DNA of 36,670 nucleotides from Fidelibacterota bacterium (GCA_021736185.1 JAIPGJ010000016.1:1-36670), one strand, 5' to 3'. Shown: positions 6,897-15,536, counted from the first letter of the stretch. Made by a program: numbers and translations. The notes: generated by a model not told the origin, from the letters alone.

Positions 6897-7915
6897 GCAA
6901 GAATACACTGGTAGATGTCAAGAATCTGTCTGTTCATTTTCCCGTTCATGGTGGCGTGTTTTCCAAGCGTGTTGCCACGGTCAAGGCGGTGGATGGCATC
7001 TCATTTTCCATCGATAAAAAGCAGATTGTCGGCATGGTTGGCGAGTCAGGCTGTGGAAAGACCACGGTGGGCCGAGCCATGATCAACATTCTGAAATATA
7101 TTTCACCTGAGGTTGAGGTAGGTGGCAGCATTGAATATCATTTTGATGATGGAATTGTTGATTTTGCTAAACTGAAAGCAAGTGAAATGCGCAAATATCG
7201 ATCTCGTGTTCAAATGATTTTCCAGGATCCCTATGCCTCATTAAACCCCAGAATGACCGTGGCCCAGATCATCAGCGAACCCTTACAGCTACACACAAAA
7301 ATGAACGCCAAAGAACAGCGCGATCGGGTGGGTTGGTTGCTGGATAAAGTTGGACTTCAGCCGGAGCAGGCCCGTCGTTTCCCCCATGAATTTTCAGGAG
7401 GACAGCGCCAGCGCATTGGAATAGCCCGGGCACTTGCTACCAATCCGGATTTGATTATTTGTGATGAACCCGTTTCAGCCCTGGATGTCTCTATTCAAGC
7501 CCAGGTGATTAATTTAATGATGGATATTCAGGACGAGTTTGATGTGTCCTATCTGTTTATTGCTCATGACCTTTCCGTGGTCGAGCATATATCTGACAAA
7601 ATTGCCGTGATGTATCTGGGTGACATGGCTGAGTATGGAGATGCCCAGGATGTATATCATCATCCCCGACATCCCTATAGCAAAGCTTTGCTATCAGCGG
7701 TTCCACTGCCAGATCCCAGTCGCAAAAACCGAAAGAGAATCGTACTGAAGGGAGATGTTCCCACTCCGCTCAATAAGCCCAGTGGCTGCGCCTTCAGAAC
7801 CCGCTGCCCCATTGCTCAGCCCTCTTGTGCAGAGTCAAAACCGGAGTTTAAAGAACACGCCAAGGATCATTTCGTGGCCTGTCCCATCGTGGAGAAAAAA
7901 GCGCTGAATTTATAA
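6893..7915 (+). CDS. OppF/YejF-C-type peptide ABC transporter ATPase
   Basis: Second ATPase of the importer, 340 residues, the normal length for OppF/DppF, and without any hydrophobic insert. Walker A GESGCGKT 50-57, Q-loop Gln111 in IFQDP, signature FSGGQRQR 167-174, Walker B IICDEP 188-193, H-loop His225, followed by HPYSKALLSAVPLPDP and a C-terminal cysteine pattern (Cys299, 305, 312, 330) typical of the oligopeptide/dipeptide family. It would pair with the product of 5418-6896 as a heterodimer under the two permeases. Its ATG overlaps the previous stop (ATGA), so both ATPases are translationally coupled. It is the last gene of the operon; a convergent gene ends 9 bases further on, and I see no clear intrinsic terminator between them. 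Confidence 0.93.
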   Translation: MSKNTLVDVKNLSVHFPVHGGVFSKRVATVKAVDGISFSIDKKQIVGMVGESGCGKTTVGRAMINILKYISPEVEVGGSIEYHFDDGIVDFAKLKASEMRKYRSRVQMIFQDPYASLNPRMTVAQIISEPLQLHTKMNAKEQRDRVGWLLDKVGLQPEQARRFPHEFSGGQRQRIGIARALATNPDLIICDEPVSALDVSIQAQVINLMMDIQDEFDVSYLFIAHDLSVVEHISDKIAVMYLGDMAEYGDAQDVYHHPRHPYSKALLSAVPLPDPSRKNRKRIVLKGDVPTPLNKPSGCAFRTRCPIAQPSCAESKPEFKEHAKDHFVACPIVEKKALNL

Positions 7916-7924
7916 CCTTCAGGA

Positions 7925-8392
7925 CTAGCTTTTCCTGGATGAATGGATTTTTTTTACCTGCGCTACAAAATCGGCCATGGGGATGGAGGCAATGGTTTTA
8001 CCAATCAGGTCCAGTGGCAGGTTTTCCAGTGTACGAAAGCGAACACATGATTTGCCTGCATCAAACCGCTTTCCCGTTTCCCGATAGGCCTGCTCAAACG
8101 CCCTGTGTTTTTCTTCATACATAAAAATACCGGAGAGATAAACAGCCATATGATTTTTTTGAGAAGCCAGAGCCGCGTACATGAGGGGTTGTTTATTATA
8201 AGTGTCGGGGTAAACACTGAGAGGGACCTGATACGTGATCATACCCCAATTCATGGTTTCCTCATAGCCCTCAGGCAGGTGATCAAGGATGGTTGCCCTT
8301 ACGCGGGTGATTTGCTCCGCTCTGTCAGCAGGTAGACTGTTTAAATAGGCATCTATGCTGGTGGCTTTTGATTGCACTTTTACATCCCTCAT
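7925..8392 (-). CDS. DUF1801 / YdhG-like protein
   Basis: A 155-residue soluble protein of the DUF1801 family. Seen in the sequence: an N-terminal helical part (SIDAYLNSLPADRAEQITRVR), the core EGYEETMNWGMITYQVP, the HMAVYLSGIFMYEE segment, and AGKSCVRFRTLENLPLDLIG near the end, which is characteristic. The biochemical role is unknown; some relatives are annotated as iron-chaperone-like on weak grounds. The frame is open back to a TTG at 8428, but that codon lies inside a 33-base palindrome, so I take ATG 8392 (MRDVKVQ), where family similarity begins. It is a single gene, convergent with the importer operon. Confidence 0.85.
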   Translation of the reverse strand: MRDVKVQSKATSIDAYLNSLPADRAEQITRVRATILDHLPEGYEETMNWGMITYQVPLSVYPDTYNKQPLMYAALASQKNHMAVYLSGIFMYEEKHRAFEQAYRETGKRFDAGKSCVRFRTLENLPLDLIGKTIASIPMADFVAQVKKIHSSRKS

Positions 8393-8399
8393 ATTGTGA

Positions 8400-8432
8400 A
8401 ACCTTGCGAAGGTTCTAAACCTTCGCAAGGTT
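8400..8432. repeat. dispersed palindrome, copy 1
   Basis: Perfect 15-bp arms, AACCTTGCGAAGGTT (8400-8414) and its complement (8418-8432), around a CTA loop. It lies just upstream of the DUF1801 start, between divergent genes, so it is not positioned as a terminator here. It is the same family as 17156-17186 and 35254-35286. Confidence 0.85.
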
Positions 8433-8564
8433 AAAGATTAATCTTCCTTCCAATCTTTGGAATCAAGCCTAAATTTGTGCCCAATATGCCATGAGAAAAC
8501 ACATATTTCTCATGCAAGTCTGGTCTGATGAACATTCAATGAAAGGTCAAGCTGGTCATTTTCA

Positions 8565-10025
8565 ATGAAGAAAAGAATTTATATCATCACACTGACCCTC
8601 GTCTGGCTTTTCCTTTCTGGACGCCTGATTTATAAGACCTATTTCTCCGGCGGTGGAGCCGGGAACTATCTTTCCCTGGCCTCTGGTCTACGAGAGCTTC
8701 CCAGTGAGTCGGAATGGATGAATATTTTTCTAGATGGTAAAAAAATGGGATACACGGTCTACTCCATTGATAACAAGGGGTCAGAGGGCTATATCATTAA
8801 AAGCTCCAGCAATCTGAATGTGGTTTTTGGGGGCCTGGAATCAGAAATTCATCTGGAAAACACAGCGGTGATGGATACCTCCTTCATGCTCGAGGCCTTT
8901 ACCTTCTGGATGTTGTCAGATCAATATTCAACCCATGTTGAGGGGCAAAAACAGGGTACCATCATGCAGCTGAAATTCATTCAGGGAGAGGATACCTCCT
9001 ACAGTGAAATCACAGTTCCCGAAGATCTATATACCTATACAGCAATTCAACCCATGGTGGCCAGCAAAGGTATTCTTAAAGGTCAAACCATGCGAGTTCC
9101 AGCTTATGATGCCATGTCGAACGAGATGTCAGATGCCATCATTACCCACGAAGGCAAGGAAATAGTAAGTGTCGCTGGTGAGAAGCAGCTCCTCAATAAA
9201 TTGAGAATTGAATTTAAAGGCATCCCCTCCATTATGTGGTTGGATGACGACGGTATTACTTACAAGGAAGAGACCATCATGGGCATGATGATGGAGCGTA
9301 CCACACCGGAATTGGCCATGGCTAAATCACAGGCTGGTCAAGTGGATCTCTTAAATGGTTTTGCAGTTGTCCCCAGTTATCCCATTTCAAATTCAAAAAA
9401 AATAAAAGAGCTACGCATTGAGTTGACGGGTATCACCGCAGAAGTATTAGCTGGACTGTCATCTACCCGCCAGAGAATTGAAAGTGAAAAACCCCTGGTG
9501 CTCTCTTTGAGTCCCACACCGACCCCTCTGAGCCCACAAGAATTGGCACCTAATCTGAAGGCCTCTGACATGGTCCAGAGTGACCATGAAAAGATTCGCA
9601 ATAAAGCGCAACAGATATTAGGCGATGAGCATCAGGCCTTTGCCATCAGTCAGACCCTGACCAATTGGGTATACAACTATCTTGATAAACAGCCAGTGGC
9701 CAGCATTTCGGGAGCTGTAGATATTCTGAACACGGGTGTAGGGGATTGTACTGAACATACCACCCTGTATACTGCACTAAGTCGTGCAGCCGGTGTTCCT
9801 ACTAAAATTCATATTGGACTCGTCTATCTCCAGGGACGATTTCTGTTCCATGCCTGGCCAGTGGTCGCCATAGATGGTGAATGGGTTGATGTGGACCCCA
9901 GTCTGAATCAATTTCCTGCAGATGCGACGCACATTGCCCTGGTTGAAGGAGACTTTGAGAATTTGACCAATCTCATTCCAGCCCTGGGCAATTTGGAAAT
10001 CAAGGTCCTTGAACAACGCTATTAG
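8565..10025 (+). CDS. exported/membrane-anchored transglutaminase-like protein
   Basis: A 486-residue protein with an N-terminal hydrophobic segment (residues 4-19, after MKKR) acting as signal or anchor. It has a long N-terminal beta-rich part of no recognised family and a transglutaminase-like (papain fold) domain at about 350-465. The catalytic triad is visible: Cys395 in GVGDCTEHTTL, His429 in FLFHAWPVV, Asp444 in VDVDPSLNQ, so it is probably active, as a peptidase or amide-forming enzyme on the outside of the membrane. The pattern of acylating Cys followed by EH, RAAGVPTKIHIGLVY and the DPSLNQ ending is typical. The substrate is unknown. An ATP-grasp gene starts 54 bases downstream on the same strand, so the two may act together. 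No strong ribosome site is seen before ATG 8565. Confidence 0.85.
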   Translation: MKKRIYIITLTLVWLFLSGRLIYKTYFSGGGAGNYLSLASGLRELPSESEWMNIFLDGKKMGYTVYSIDNKGSEGYIIKSSSNLNVVFGGLESEIHLENTAVMDTSFMLEAFTFWMLSDQYSTHVEGQKQGTIMQLKFIQGEDTSYSEITVPEDLYTYTAIQPMVASKGILKGQTMRVPAYDAMSNEMSDAIITHEGKEIVSVAGEKQLLNKLRIEFKGIPSIMWLDDDGITYKEETIMGMMMERTTPELAMAKSQAGQVDLLNGFAVVPSYPISNSKKIKELRIELTGITAEVLAGLSSTRQRIESEKPLVLSLSPTPTPLSPQELAPNLKASDMVQSDHEKIRNKAQQILGDEHQAFAISQTLTNWVYNYLDKQPVASISGAVDILNTGVGDCTEHTTLYTALSRAAGVPTKIHIGLVYLQGRFLFHAWPVVAIDGEWVDVDPSLNQFPADATHIALVEGDFENLTNLIPALGNLEIKVLEQRY

Positions 10026-10079
10026 AGCTGTTGATAAAGATTTAGCTCCCATTAAAAAATCATCAAGACCCGATATTCC

Positions 10080-11261
10080 ATGTTTTTAATTGATGCCCCC
10101 TTTGTTTCCGACTATCTGAAAAACACTTTCCAAAAACACCAGATTCCCGTGATTAAAACAGCTTATGCCGAGAAAGCGCTGCATGGCTACGAGATCAACT
10201 TTATTTCGGAAGATGCTGCTGTACAGGTATATGAGCACGACAAGAAACCCCAATTTTATACAAATTCAGAAAATGCGTTGAATTGGATTTTTAAAAAGTT
10301 TCCTGCCAGTGAACTCGCTGTCACGGTGTCCAAAGTGAAGAACAAAGTTCGTTTCAGAGAGGTTTTAGCTGAGATTCATCCCAATTACTATTTTCGAGGA
10401 TGTGAGTATTCAGGCTTGCGGGAGATAGAGGCGGGCAGCTTGCCATATCCCGTCATTTTGAAACCGTCGGTTGGTTTTTTTAGCCTGGGTGTACAAAGGA
10501 TAGATGACCAGAATCAGTGGCTCAAGGCCATAATGGTTCTTGATGAAATGACACAAAGCTATGCAGGGATTTATCCTTCGGGAGTCCTGGATAGTTCTGT
10601 GTTTGTGGTTGAAGCAGTCATCCCGGGTGAAGAGTTTGCTGTGGATTGCTATTTTGATGGGCAAGGGCAGGTTGTGGTCTTGAATATGATGAAGCACTTG
10701 TTTGCTTCGGGTGTTGATGTGAATGACAGGGTCTACATAACCTCATCAGCCATCATGGAACGATATCTGACACCGGTCCAGGATTACCTGAATAGACTGG
10801 GTTCCCTGTTCCGACTCAAAAATTTTCAAGCCCATATAGAAATTAGAATTGATCATGACGAGATCGCTGCTATCGAAATAAATCCATTACGCTTTGGTGG
10901 TTGGTGTTCTACTGCTGATCTGGCTGATTATGCCTGGGGTATGAATATCTATGCCGCCCTGATCAATCAGTATAGACCTGATTGGACCAAATTGATCAAT
11001 CGAGATCCAGAGAATGTAACTGCACTCATCGTTTTAAATAACAGCACCGGTGTTCCCGGTAAAGAGATTGATAGTTTTGATTATGAGGCTCTGCTGGGAA
11101 TGTTTCAGGAACCCCTGGAGCTGAGAAAGACCGATTTCCGTCAATTTCCCCTTTTTGGTTTTCTCATGTGTCGGGTTCCATCAGAGGACCTGCAGGAACT
11201 GGAAAACCTGCTTCATTCAGACCTGAGAGCGTTTATCCAACTAAGCAAGCCAACAGTATAG
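10080..11261 (+). CDS. ATP-grasp domain protein, substrate unknown
   Basis: A 393-residue soluble protein with an ATP-grasp fold, the fold of ligases that join a carboxylate to an amine or thiol through an acyl-phosphate. Visible: the nucleotide-binding strand and Lys in PYPVILKPSVGFFSLGV (Lys128), the hinge and ribose-binding segment VFVVEAVIPGEEFAVDCYF (Glu178, Glu184/185), and the metal-binding motif AAIEINPLRFGGW (Glu266, Asn268). The C-terminal 90 residues do not match anything I know. It follows the transglutaminase-like gene by 54 bases, consistent with an operon. A peptide or amino-acid ligase role is plausible from the fold, but the substrate cannot be read from sequence. The downstream gene is convergent. 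Confidence 0.8.
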   Translation: MFLIDAPFVSDYLKNTFQKHQIPVIKTAYAEKALHGYEINFISEDAAVQVYEHDKKPQFYTNSENALNWIFKKFPASELAVTVSKVKNKVRFREVLAEIHPNYYFRGCEYSGLREIEAGSLPYPVILKPSVGFFSLGVQRIDDQNQWLKAIMVLDEMTQSYAGIYPSGVLDSSVFVVEAVIPGEEFAVDCYFDGQGQVVVLNMMKHLFASGVDVNDRVYITSSAIMERYLTPVQDYLNRLGSLFRLKNFQAHIEIRIDHDEIAAIEINPLRFGGWCSTADLADYAWGMNIYAALINQYRPDWTKLINRDPENVTALIVLNNSTGVPGKEIDSFDYEALLGMFQEPLELRKTDFRQFPLFGFLMCRVPSEDLQELENLLHSDLRAFIQLSKPTV

Positions 11262-11328
11262 GGTTGCGTACATAAGACCCTCAGCCGTCGCACTCAGTGC
11301 TATGGCTTGACAGGCAACGCATGGGCGA

Positions 11329-11360
11329 GGATGAATGTGGCGGGAACCACGGGTTCATCC
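11329..11360. other. imperfect stem-loop between convergent genes
   Basis: GGATGAA (11329-11335) pairs with TTCATCC (11354-11360) and GTGG with CCAC inside, leaving a small internal loop and the hexaloop CGGGAA. It is in the 122-base gap between the ATP-grasp gene and the amidase gene. There is no T-run on either side, so it is not a classical intrinsic terminator. Nothing else is recognised in this gap. Confidence 0.35.
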
Positions 11361-11383
11361 GCGGGGAGCTCCATTTCAACCCA

Positions 11384-12655
11384 TCATTCAGGGTAATACT
11401 CTTCCAGTCGCTCCTTTTGGGACTCTATGGCTTCACTTAAGTCAATATTCAATAAATTCTGTTTCTCCTGGAGCAGCCAGAGGATTTTTTCTTCAGCGTG
11501 CCTGGCCTGTGGATGGACGAACTGAAGTTCCAGACTCAATTGATAAAAGTGAAGGGCTGAATCAATGAGGACGATTTGGCTTTCAAGCGCTATCGGATTT
11601 CTCGATGTTATTTGACTATAAAGTGATTCTGCTTCCTTATAGGCGTCGAACCATTTCTCACGGGAATACCATTTGTAGCCAGTTTCAGTCATATATTCGA
11701 GAAGGACTGGATGCATGGCATTGCCCCTGAGATTTCGAGCGAAGACCTGAAAAGTGACGGTCTTTTCAATTGAGGAATCTGGTGTTGCCGTCAAAATGCC
11801 TGCCTTTGAGTTCCAACGGGTTGGTATCTCTACACCGTCTTGTAAGACCTTAAAACTGTATTCTTCAAAAAAAGTATTCCCAAAACCATCATCAAGCTCG
11901 AACTCAAGGGGTTTACCCAGATCGATAAAAGTGAGAGAGTCAGGGACTAGCGGTTTTGCTGAGGGTGCGCCCCGTTTAAAATATTCCAGGATAGCCTTGA
12001 AATAGATATCTGCCTCCAACTGGTTATACTCTTTTAACTGAAGACGTGATTCACCGGCGGGATGGGTAAAAAAGCCTCCCTCACCAATAACCCCAGGCAT
12101 TTCATTAACCGTGTTTCTTAGAACGGAGGTACCTGAACTATATATGAGATGATCGCTATAGACAGCGCCCGCTTCTTGCTGTTCAAAAATCATTTTGGCG
12201 CGCATGCTATCAAGGAGAATTTTTGCAAAATCAACGGAAGCCGGATTCATCGATGCCGGTCCAAAAAAGTAAACAATGGGCAGATCCATGTCAGGATCAT
12301 TCTCAGATCCGTTGTGATGGATGGAAACAAATAGATCGCTATGATGTCCTATGGCCAGCGATGCTCGACCTCCCAGGCTGACATCTTGATCCCGGGTGCG
12401 TGTCATGAGAACATTTGCGCCAGCTCGCGATAATTTTCGGGCCAATATCTTGGCAACCCTCAGATTAATCCATTCCTCACGCTCTCCACCTGGCCCAATT
12501 CGAAAGGAGTCGTAGGCCTGGGTATTTCCATGACCGGGATCCAGGGTAATGTTGATGCCCTCCAGAGGGCGTTGCTCAGATTGCATGACGCCAGGTCCGC
12601 TGCAGGCTGATAGAACGAGTATTGCCAGGATGATAAGTACAAAATATTTGGTCAT
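11384..12655 (-). CDS. N-acetylmuramoyl-L-alanine amidase (Amidase_3), lipoprotein
   Basis: Zinc-dependent cell-wall hydrolase cutting the bond between MurNAc and L-Ala in peptidoglycan, expected in the periplasm and membrane-anchored. Start ATG 12655 is chosen over an upstream in-frame codon because it has AGAGG about six bases before it and gives a lipoprotein signal MTKYFVLIILAILVLSAC, with Cys18 as lipidation site. Zinc ligands and catalytic residues of the AmiC/CwlV type are visible: DPGHG with His42, GEREEW with Glu58-61, SIHHN with His113, and GVIGEGGFF with Glu192. After about residue 228 comes a 195-residue extension, with an Ig-like beta segment (about 240-325) and a helical tail; its role is unknown, perhaps wall or partner binding. 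423 residues in all. Confidence 0.9.
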   Translation of the reverse strand: MTKYFVLIILAILVLSACSGPGVMQSEQRPLEGINITLDPGHGNTQAYDSFRIGPGGEREEWINLRVAKILARKLSRAGANVLMTRTRDQDVSLGGRASLAIGHHSDLFVSIHHNGSENDPDMDLPIVYFFGPASMNPASVDFAKILLDSMRAKMIFEQQEAGAVYSDHLIYSSGTSVLRNTVNEMPGVIGEGGFFTHPAGESRLQLKEYNQLEADIYFKAILEYFKRGAPSAKPLVPDSLTFIDLGKPLEFELDDGFGNTFFEEYSFKVLQDGVEIPTRWNSKAGILTATPDSSIEKTVTFQVFARNLRGNAMHPVLLEYMTETGYKWYSREKWFDAYKEAESLYSQITSRNPIALESQIVLIDSALHFYQLSLELQFVHPQARHAEEKILWLLQEKQNLLNIDLSEAIESQKERLEEYYPE

Positions 12656-12727
12656 TATAGCCTCTATCTGTCTGTATGCCATTCCTGTTTATCATGAGCA
12701 CATAATATGGGTATGAAACGGGAGATC

Positions 12728-12766
12728 ATGAAAAATAAAATCCCCGCTAAAAATTCAACGGGGATT
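12728..12766 (-). terminator. intrinsic terminator of the lrp-hom-PLP enzyme operon
   Basis: Read on the minus strand just after the stop at 12791: an 8-bp stem AATCCCCG/CGGGGATT (12739-12746 with 12759-12766) and a 12-base loop, followed by a T-rich tract TTTATTTTTC. Position and structure fit Rho-independent termination. Confidence 0.75.
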
Positions 12767-12790
12767 ATAAAACGACGGGAGTGTTGTGAT

Positions 12791-13981
12791 TTAGATTAAT
12801 GCCAGGGCTTGTTCCAGATCGGCCTGTAAATCTTCCACATCTTCGGTTCCCACGGCAAATCGAACCAGGCCGTCTGTAATCCCGGCAGCCACACGTTCAT
12901 CCTCGGGAATGTTGGCATGTGTCATGGAAGCAGGATGTTGGATAAGGGATTCATAGCCCCCTAGCGAAACTGCCAACTGGGGTATTTTCACATTGTTTAA
13001 AACGGTTTTCCCCTTATCCAGACCGCCTTTGACTTCAAAACTGATCATGGAGCCAAAACCCTTCATTTGACGACAGGCCAGATCATGCTGTGGGTGAGAT
13101 TTTAAACCGGGGTAACGCACCCATTCAATCTTGGGATGGGTTTCCAGATATTCAGCAAGCTTATGCGCGTTTTCTTCACCTCTCTGAACTCTCAGAGACA
13201 GCGTTCTCATACCTCTCAGAACCAGCCAGCTCTGATGGGGATCCATGGTACCACCGGTAGCGTTAATCACAGATTTTAAGCGGTTAAAATCATCCTCAGT
13301 TTTGGTCACAATGACGCCACCAACCACATCGGTGTGTCCATTAATATATTTTGTGATGCTATGCAGAACCACATCAGCCCCCAGGTCCAGCGGGTTCTGT
13401 AATATCGGGCTCATGAAGGTATTGTCAACAACCAGAACGGCACCATGTTCATGGGCAATTTTTGCACAGCCTTCAATATCTGTAAGTTTGATGGTTGGAT
13501 TGGCAGGCGTTTCGATATATAGCAGTTTGGTGTTGGGTTTCATGGCCTTGCGTACCAGATCCAGATCGGCAGTATCCACAAAAGAGCTTTCTACACCAAA
13601 ACGGCTAAAATCGTTTTCGATAACCATTCTTGAGGAACCGTAGACAGCGTCAGTTCCCACCATATGGGCACCTGCTGCCAGGTAGGTCATATAAACACTG
13701 CTTACTGCGGCCATACCAGAGGCTGTGGCAATGCCAGCATAGCCATGCTCCAGCAGGGTGATGGCTTCCTCAAAAGTGTTGGTCGTAGGATTACCGATAC
13801 GAGTATAAATATAGCCCTTTTCTTCTCCGCCAAACAAACGGGCACCATGGTCAGCATCCTGGAATTTGAAAGTTGAAGTTTGGTAAATTGGTATAGCTAC
13901 ACTGCCGTGAACTGTGTCGGGATTTTCACCTGCATGGGTTACGCGGGTATTAATACCCTTATTCTTTAGATTAATGCTCAT
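12791..13981 (-). CDS. trans-sulfuration-type PLP enzyme (cystathionine/methionine gamma-lyase or gamma-synthase family)
   Basis: PLP-dependent Cys/Met metabolism enzyme, 396 residues, full length. Active-site features: phosphate-binding YTRIGNPT (Tyr59, Arg61), ATASGMAA at 86-92, stacking Tyr114 in AVYGSS, Asp186 in VVDNTF, the PLP lysine Lys211 in HSITKYINGH, and the C-terminal SLGGYESLIQHPASMTH that shapes the substrate pocket. Family members differ in reaction: gamma-synthase, gamma- or beta-lyase, methionine gamma-lyase, or sulfhydrylase. The cysteine that marks classical methionine gamma-lyases (YGC motif) is Ser116 here, which argues against a classical one but does not settle the reaction. 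Its start overlaps the homoserine dehydrogenase stop by four bases, so a role around homoserine, cystathionine and methionine is likely. Confidence 0.9.
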   Translation of the reverse strand: MSINLKNKGINTRVTHAGENPDTVHGSVAIPIYQTSTFKFQDADHGARLFGGEEKGYIYTRIGNPTTNTFEEAITLLEHGYAGIATASGMAAVSSVYMTYLAAGAHMVGTDAVYGSSRMVIENDFSRFGVESSFVDTADLDLVRKAMKPNTKLLYIETPANPTIKLTDIEGCAKIAHEHGAVLVVDNTFMSPILQNPLDLGADVVLHSITKYINGHTDVVGGVIVTKTEDDFNRLKSVINATGGTMDPHQSWLVLRGMRTLSLRVQRGEENAHKLAEYLETHPKIEWVRYPGLKSHPQHDLACRQMKGFGSMISFEVKGGLDKGKTVLNNVKIPQLAVSLGGYESLIQHPASMTHANIPEDERVAAGITDGLVRFAVGTEDVEDLQADLEQALALI

Positions 13982-15027
13982 GAGAAATCCCCTGTGTTTA
14001 GAGTTAAAAGATCGGATAACACCGCATAGCCTGTTTCACGACCACCCGCGCCAGGTCCAGTGATAGTCACATCCCCCAGCAGGTCGGTGGAAAAAGTTAT
14101 GGCATTTAAAGTTCCATTTACCTGGGCGAGAGGATCTGAGAGTGACAGCTTTTCAGGTTTGACCTGAGCGATTATTTCAGCACCATCAATGGATAGCGTT
14201 GCCACCAACTTCCAGCGCTTGCCTTCCCGGCGAGCTGCTTCAATATGGACCTGTGTAATGGTAGCAATGCCTTCCCGCCTTATATCAGAGAGATCAACAG
14301 CCAAATCAAACAGATCATTGGCCAGAATAGCCAGCTTGGCCAGGGCATCGTAACCATCTATATCAGCAGATGAATCCGCTTCCAGATAACCCAGCTTTTG
14401 TGCTTGCAGGAGGGCTTGGTCAAAGCTTGATCCTGTTTCCATTTTACTGAGAATAAAATTGGTTGCCCCGTTCAAAATTCCCCTCAATCCATTCACCTGG
14501 TTGCCCCTCAGAGAGTGGTTAAAGAAACTAAAAACAGGCGTGCCGCTCAAAACAGTCGCCTCATTGAGAAAAGCACAGCCACGTTTTCTGGCCAGGGCTT
14601 TCATTTCTGAATAGGCAACAGCAGCAGGACCCTTGTTCCCGGAAATGATATGCTTTCCCGTTTCGAAGGCCGTCCGGCAGTGAGTTAGAGCGGGTTCAGC
14701 GTTGACAAAATCAGTGTGGGCAAGCTCTATGACTACCGTAGCATTTGAGTTGCGAATCATGTCTTCAGCATCCCACTCCTTGGTGTTTTCCACAAAGGGC
14801 TCATTGTTCAGAGCGAGATAATTCAGATAGGATAGTGATAAGCCGGCGGGATGAAACATGGTACCCCGGCTACGGGTACTTACAGCGACAATTTCAAACT
14901 CGAATTGATAATCACGTTTTAAAATATCTCGCTTTTCTAAAAGAATCTGGCATAAACCCTTTGCTACCGTTCCAAAACCAACGAGAGCAATCAAATGTTT
15001 TCGAGCAGAACCCTTACTGGATAACAT
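13978..15027 (-). CDS. hom: homoserine dehydrogenase
   Basis: NAD(P)-dependent enzyme interconverting aspartate semialdehyde and homoserine, the branch point to threonine and methionine. It has a Rossmann fingerprint LVGFGTVAKG at 15-24, the SGNKGPAA motif with Lys132, LNGATNFILSKM at 185-196, and the family signature region GYLEADSSADIDGYDALAK at 213-231 carrying the catalytic acidic residues and Lys231; the usual Pro after EAD is Ser. At 349 residues it is the short form, lacking the C-terminal ACT regulatory domain and any aspartokinase fusion, so threonine feedback through ACT is not expected. It lies 2 bases after the Lrp-type regulator and overlaps the following PLP enzyme by four bases. 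Confidence 0.92.
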   Translation of the reverse strand: MLSSKGSARKHLIALVGFGTVAKGLCQILLEKRDILKRDYQFEFEIVAVSTRSRGTMFHPAGLSLSYLNYLALNNEPFVENTKEWDAEDMIRNSNATVVIELAHTDFVNAEPALTHCRTAFETGKHIISGNKGPAAVAYSEMKALARKRGCAFLNEATVLSGTPVFSFFNHSLRGNQVNGLRGILNGATNFILSKMETGSSFDQALLQAQKLGYLEADSSADIDGYDALAKLAILANDLFDLAVDLSDIRREGIATITQVHIEAARREGKRWKLVATLSIDGAEIIAQVKPEKLSLSDPLAQVNGTLNAITFSTDLLGDVTITGPGAGGRETGYAVLSDLLTLNTGDFS

Positions 15028-15029
15028 AA

Positions 15030-15512
15030 CTAGTGGGTGCTCTGGTCGCTCAAATCGGTTGGCATTTTTGTCTCGTGCTTCAAGGTTGAAAGCACCACCA
15101 TTGTTTTCAGATGCTGGACTTCTGGTAGAGCTGTCAACTTGTGCAGAACAAAATTCTCGTAATCCGGGATGTCCCTGCTGGCGACCTTGAGCAGAAAATC
15201 AGCGCCACCGGTAATGTGATGACATTCCATGACTTCATCCAGGGTAGTGATGGCTTTCATAAATCGCTCAACACCCTCTCGCCCATGACGGACCAGTGTG
15301 ACCTCCACGAAGGTAAAACACTTGAGCCCCAGTTTGGCCGGATTGGTCAGGGCGACATAATTTTGAATAATCCCATTACGCTCCAATTTTTTTACTCGCT
15401 CCAAAGTGGGTGGCGGAGACATATTTATGCGCCTGGCAAGTTCAGCATTAGAGATACGACCATTCTCCTGTAGAATATCCAGAATTTGTCGGTCAATTTT
15501 ATCTATTCCCAT
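15030..15512 (-). CDS. Lrp/AsnC-family transcriptional regulator
   Basis: A 160-residue regulator of amino-acid metabolism. The N-terminal winged helix-turn-helix is DKIDRQILDILQENGRISNA followed by ELARRINMSPPPTLERVKKLE, and the C-terminal RAM (ligand-binding, oligomerising) domain spans about residues 65-145, with VMECHHITGGADFLLKVASRD. ATG 15512 is preferred to an upstream GTG two codons earlier because AGG sits at the right distance before the ATG. It is the first gene of an operon with homoserine dehydrogenase and a trans-sulfuration enzyme, so it probably senses methionine or a related amino acid and controls this operon; that is inference from context. An inverted repeat directly upstream may be its own operator. 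Confidence 0.93.
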   Translation of the reverse strand: MGIDKIDRQILDILQENGRISNAELARRINMSPPPTLERVKKLERNGIIQNYVALTNPAKLGLKCFTFVEVTLVRHGREGVERFMKAITTLDEVMECHHITGGADFLLKVASRDIPDYENFVLHKLTALPEVQHLKTMVVLSTLKHETKMPTDLSDQSTH

Positions 15513-15519
15513 AATCACC

Positions 15520-15536
15520 TAACATTGGTTATGTTA
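15520..15536. promoter_or_regulatory. possible operator of the Lrp-type regulator
   Basis: The perfect inverted repeat TAACAT-TGGTT-ATGTTA lies 8 bases upstream of the regulator's start codon. Lrp-family proteins often repress their own genes from such sites. The rest of the divergent gap to 15724 is A+T-rich, with no other structure I would call. Confidence 0.3.
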
